DNA of 6,918 nt from an uncultured Lachnospiraceae bacterium (GTDB lineage Bacteria; Bacillota_A; Clostridia; Lachnospirales; Lachnospiraceae). Location: contig CAMWMM010000269.1 in assembly GCA_947175285.1 (NCBI GenBank), positions 1-6,918 on the forward strand, read 5' to 3'. A model generated the notes under the pieces. It was not told the DNA's origin. It worked only from the letters and a program-made list of their open reading frames with translations, and made no database searches. Positions 5,289-6,918 of this stretch are shown in pieces. Each line of letters starts with the position of its first letter. Position 1 is the stretch's first letter. Both the position numbers and the translations under genes were made by a program.

Positions 5289-6802
5289 GTAAAATCATAG
5301 TTTTTTTGAATAATTTTACCTACGATTTTTCCATCATCTACATTTTGAGTTTTGAAAGATAGCGGTATACTAAATGTACATCCGGCACACTCTTTGCATG
5401 TTTCCCGTCCGCCCTTGATAACCTTAATCTTTGCTTCTATGATGCTCTTTTTCATATATGGTACAACAACAATACCTCTCTCATAGTTTTCCTGATCAGC
5501 AACAGCACCACAACAATTGCACACCAAAGAGCAGGTTGTAGTATTCATTTTCGTAATGTTACTAAGCTGGTTAACAAATCCTCCATGTAAAGACTTACTC
5601 CATGCTGCCACCAAGAGAAAATGGATTTCAAAAATATTAACCATTTTTTCTGTCTGATCCCAATTTGATACATCTCTGCATATAGCCGTCATTACACTTC
5701 CAATACCTGGTATTTCAACAATTACTGATTCCTTACCAGGATTATGCAAACCTTCAATCCATCTCTCTCCATCAATATATCCATCAAAAGGAGAATACTT
5801 ATATTGTTTACCTAATAGTTTACCACTGTAACTATAAACCTGAGAAACGTTATTTCCCTCTGCCGTCCACCCACTGCCCGCAATGACTAGCAACAGATTT
5901 TGCATTTTTTGAGGTGTGCGGCGATATGCTTCCCTGAGATAATCACCTATTCTTTCTTGTAATTCCGGAAAACAAACATATTCCGGAAAAATAATAATAT
6001 TTGCTTTCTGTCGAATAGCCCGTTCTAACAACAACAGAACTTTTTCAATAGCAGGTTGCTTACACTGCTCAATATATTCAACATAAAATGAATTTCCTTC
6101 CTTCTTTTTAAAAGAAAAAATTTCTTCTATGCCAAATGGAATCACAACAATTTTTAATTTTCCGTCCTGCGCAATAGCTTTTCGAACCTGATCTTCATTC
6201 TCTATATACAGTGTTACCAGTTTAGGCGGATTCATTCCTGAATCTAACTCTGATTTTTCTAAAATCTTTATATACTTAAAGTTATGCCGAATCTCCGTAG
6301 GCTGTATCTTGTCTCGAAATTCCAATTCAACTGACGGACCGGTAATCATTCCCTCACCGCTGCTGTGATAAATATAAGAATTTTTCTTGTATTTTTCATT
6401 TAATGGAGTATTACAACTACCTGCTTCCTTATTCTCCGCATACAAATCTACTGCCTGCAACAAATAATAAGCTATTGTTGCTTCATTATACTGCTTCTTT
6501 CCATACTGTTTCAAATTCTGTTCTGCAATTTTTATTTCCTGTAATATCCTATCCACTATTTCATCTAATGAATATTTAATATCCTTTTGCGAAAATAGTA
6601 CAGAGATTTCATATCCAAATCGCTTTAACATTGACGTATTAGGATTATTGTGTTCTGACTTGCTTGAATACTCTATATATTCCCCCAAAAACAATGCCTG
6701 ATTTTTTATTTGCACATATAGATGGTCATAACAAATTGCTGCCAAATCATAAACAGATTCTATTTTAACTCTATTTTTTTTAACTCTTTCGTATATATCC
6801 AT
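5285..6802 (-). CDS. Nitrilase-superfamily (carbon-nitrogen hydrolase) protein with an uncharacterised N-terminal half
   Basis: A 505-residue cytoplasmic protein, first gene of the cassette. Residues about 215-500 are a nitrilase-fold domain, which hydrolyses (or transfers) carbon-nitrogen bonds of nitriles or amides. The Glu-Lys-Cys triad is complete: E274 in NIIIFPEYVCFPE, K335 in GKLLGKQYKYSPF, and C375 in MTAICRDVSNW. Family members are usually 270-300 residues, so the first ~210 are extra. That part is helical and charged (YDLAAICYDHLYVQIKNQALFLGE; EIVDRILQEIKIAEQNLKQ; IAYYLLQAVDLYAE) and matches nothing I know. The C-terminal part carries two cysteine groups, C424/C428/C430/C431 and C469/C472/C475 (CKECAGC), possibly metal-binding. 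There is no NAD synthetase, biotinidase or membrane part. ATG 6802 follows GAGGA (6810-6814, 7-base spacer). Nitrilase domains also occur fused to defence reverse transcriptases, but no such domain is present here. Substrate unknown. Confidence 0.88.
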   Translation of the reverse strand: MDIYERVKKNRVKIESVYDLAAICYDHLYVQIKNQALFLGEYIEYSSKSEHNNPNTSMLKRFGYEISVLFSQKDIKYSLDEIVDRILQEIKIAEQNLKQYGKKQYNEATIAYYLLQAVDLYAENKEAGSCNTPLNEKYKKNSYIYHSSGEGMITGPSVELEFRDKIQPTEIRHNFKYIKILEKSELDSGMNPPKLVTLYIENEDQVRKAIAQDGKLKIVVIPFGIEEIFSFKKKEGNSFYVEYIEQCKQPAIEKVLLLLERAIRQKANIIIFPEYVCFPELQERIGDYLREAYRRTPQKMQNLLLVIAGSGWTAEGNNVSQVYSYSGKLLGKQYKYSPFDGYIDGERWIEGLHNPGKESVIVEIPGIGSVMTAICRDVSNWDQTEKMVNIFEIHFLLVAAWSKSLHGGFVNQLSNITKMNTTTCSLVCNCCGAVADQENYERGIVVVPYMKKSIIEAKIKVIKGGRETCKECAGCTFSIPLSFKTQNVDDGKIVGKIIQKNYDFT

Positions 6803-6918
6803 TACCTTATCCTCGCAATTATCGCTTATATAATACTACATTGTAAATTCATTTTATCATAATGGATAAATTCTCTTCCCCTCTTTTCAGTATACCATAT
6901 CGCAATACAGGCTTAAAT
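6803..6918 (-). promoter_or_regulatory. Upstream region of the nitrilase cassette with candidate extended -10 boxes and a small inverted repeat
   Basis: On the minus strand there are two extended -10 candidates: TGG-TATACT with TATACT at 6889-6894, and TGA-TAAAAT with TAAAAT at 6851-6856. The second is the same TGATAAAAT as in the glycosyltransferase promoter. Neither has a good -35 box. An inverted repeat, TTTATC (6853-6858) and GATAAA (6865-6870), overlaps the second box and could be an operator. Which promoter is used cannot be decided from sequence. No gene is seen between 6803 and the window end. Confidence 0.35.

Noticed and set aside
5285..6802. Reverse transcriptase-nitrilase defence fusion
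   Set aside because: The N-terminal half lacks any reverse-transcriptase catalytic motif, so only the nitrilase part is comparable.

Overview
The window looks like a piece of a low-to-moderate GC Gram-positive anaerobe chromosome, most likely a Clostridia/Lachnospiraceae-type Firmicute. The reasons are strong AGGAGG-like ribosome binding sites before nearly every gene, AT-rich extended -10 promoters, and the character of the small XRE regulator and the TPR-fused family 2 glycosyltransferases. This is an inference from sequence style; no rRNA or other taxonomic marker is present.

Layout. (1) Positions 1-851, minus strand: the first 283 codons of glf, UDP-galactopyranose mutase, whose 3' end lies outside the window. 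(2) Positions 852-948: a short gap holding two adjacent palindromes. (3) Positions 949-1290, minus strand: a small XRE-type helix-turn-helix regulator. (4) Positions 1291-1543: a divergent promoter region. (5) Positions 1544-3645, plus strand: two tandem paralogous glycosyltransferases 2 bases apart, each a GT-A domain followed by TPR repeats. (6) Positions 3646-3804: a convergent intergenic region with a long hairpin. (7) Positions 3805-6802, minus strand: a three-gene cassette, in transcription order a nitrilase-superfamily hydrolase with an uncharacterised N-terminal half (505 aa), a winged-helix protein (275 aa) and an acidic protein of unknown function (224 aa) whose start lies 82 bases inside the preceding gene. 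(8) Positions 6803-6918: the upstream region of that cassette.

How the genes may work together. Glf makes UDP-galactofuranose, a sugar donor for surface glycans, and the two glycosyltransferases could act in surface polysaccharide or protein glycosylation, so the left half is a plausible envelope-glycan neighbourhood. The two parts are on opposite strands and need not share a pathway.

The least explained part is the minus-strand cassette. Its nitrilase carries a complete Glu-Lys-Cys triad plus two cysteine clusters. The two smaller proteins share a PEQ-x-F-[FY]-N...W motif, which suggests they are related or bind the same partner. The last two genes have their own strong promoter. The cassette is the best candidate here for an undescribed system, but its function (defence, stress response, regulated metabolism) cannot be read from the sequence.
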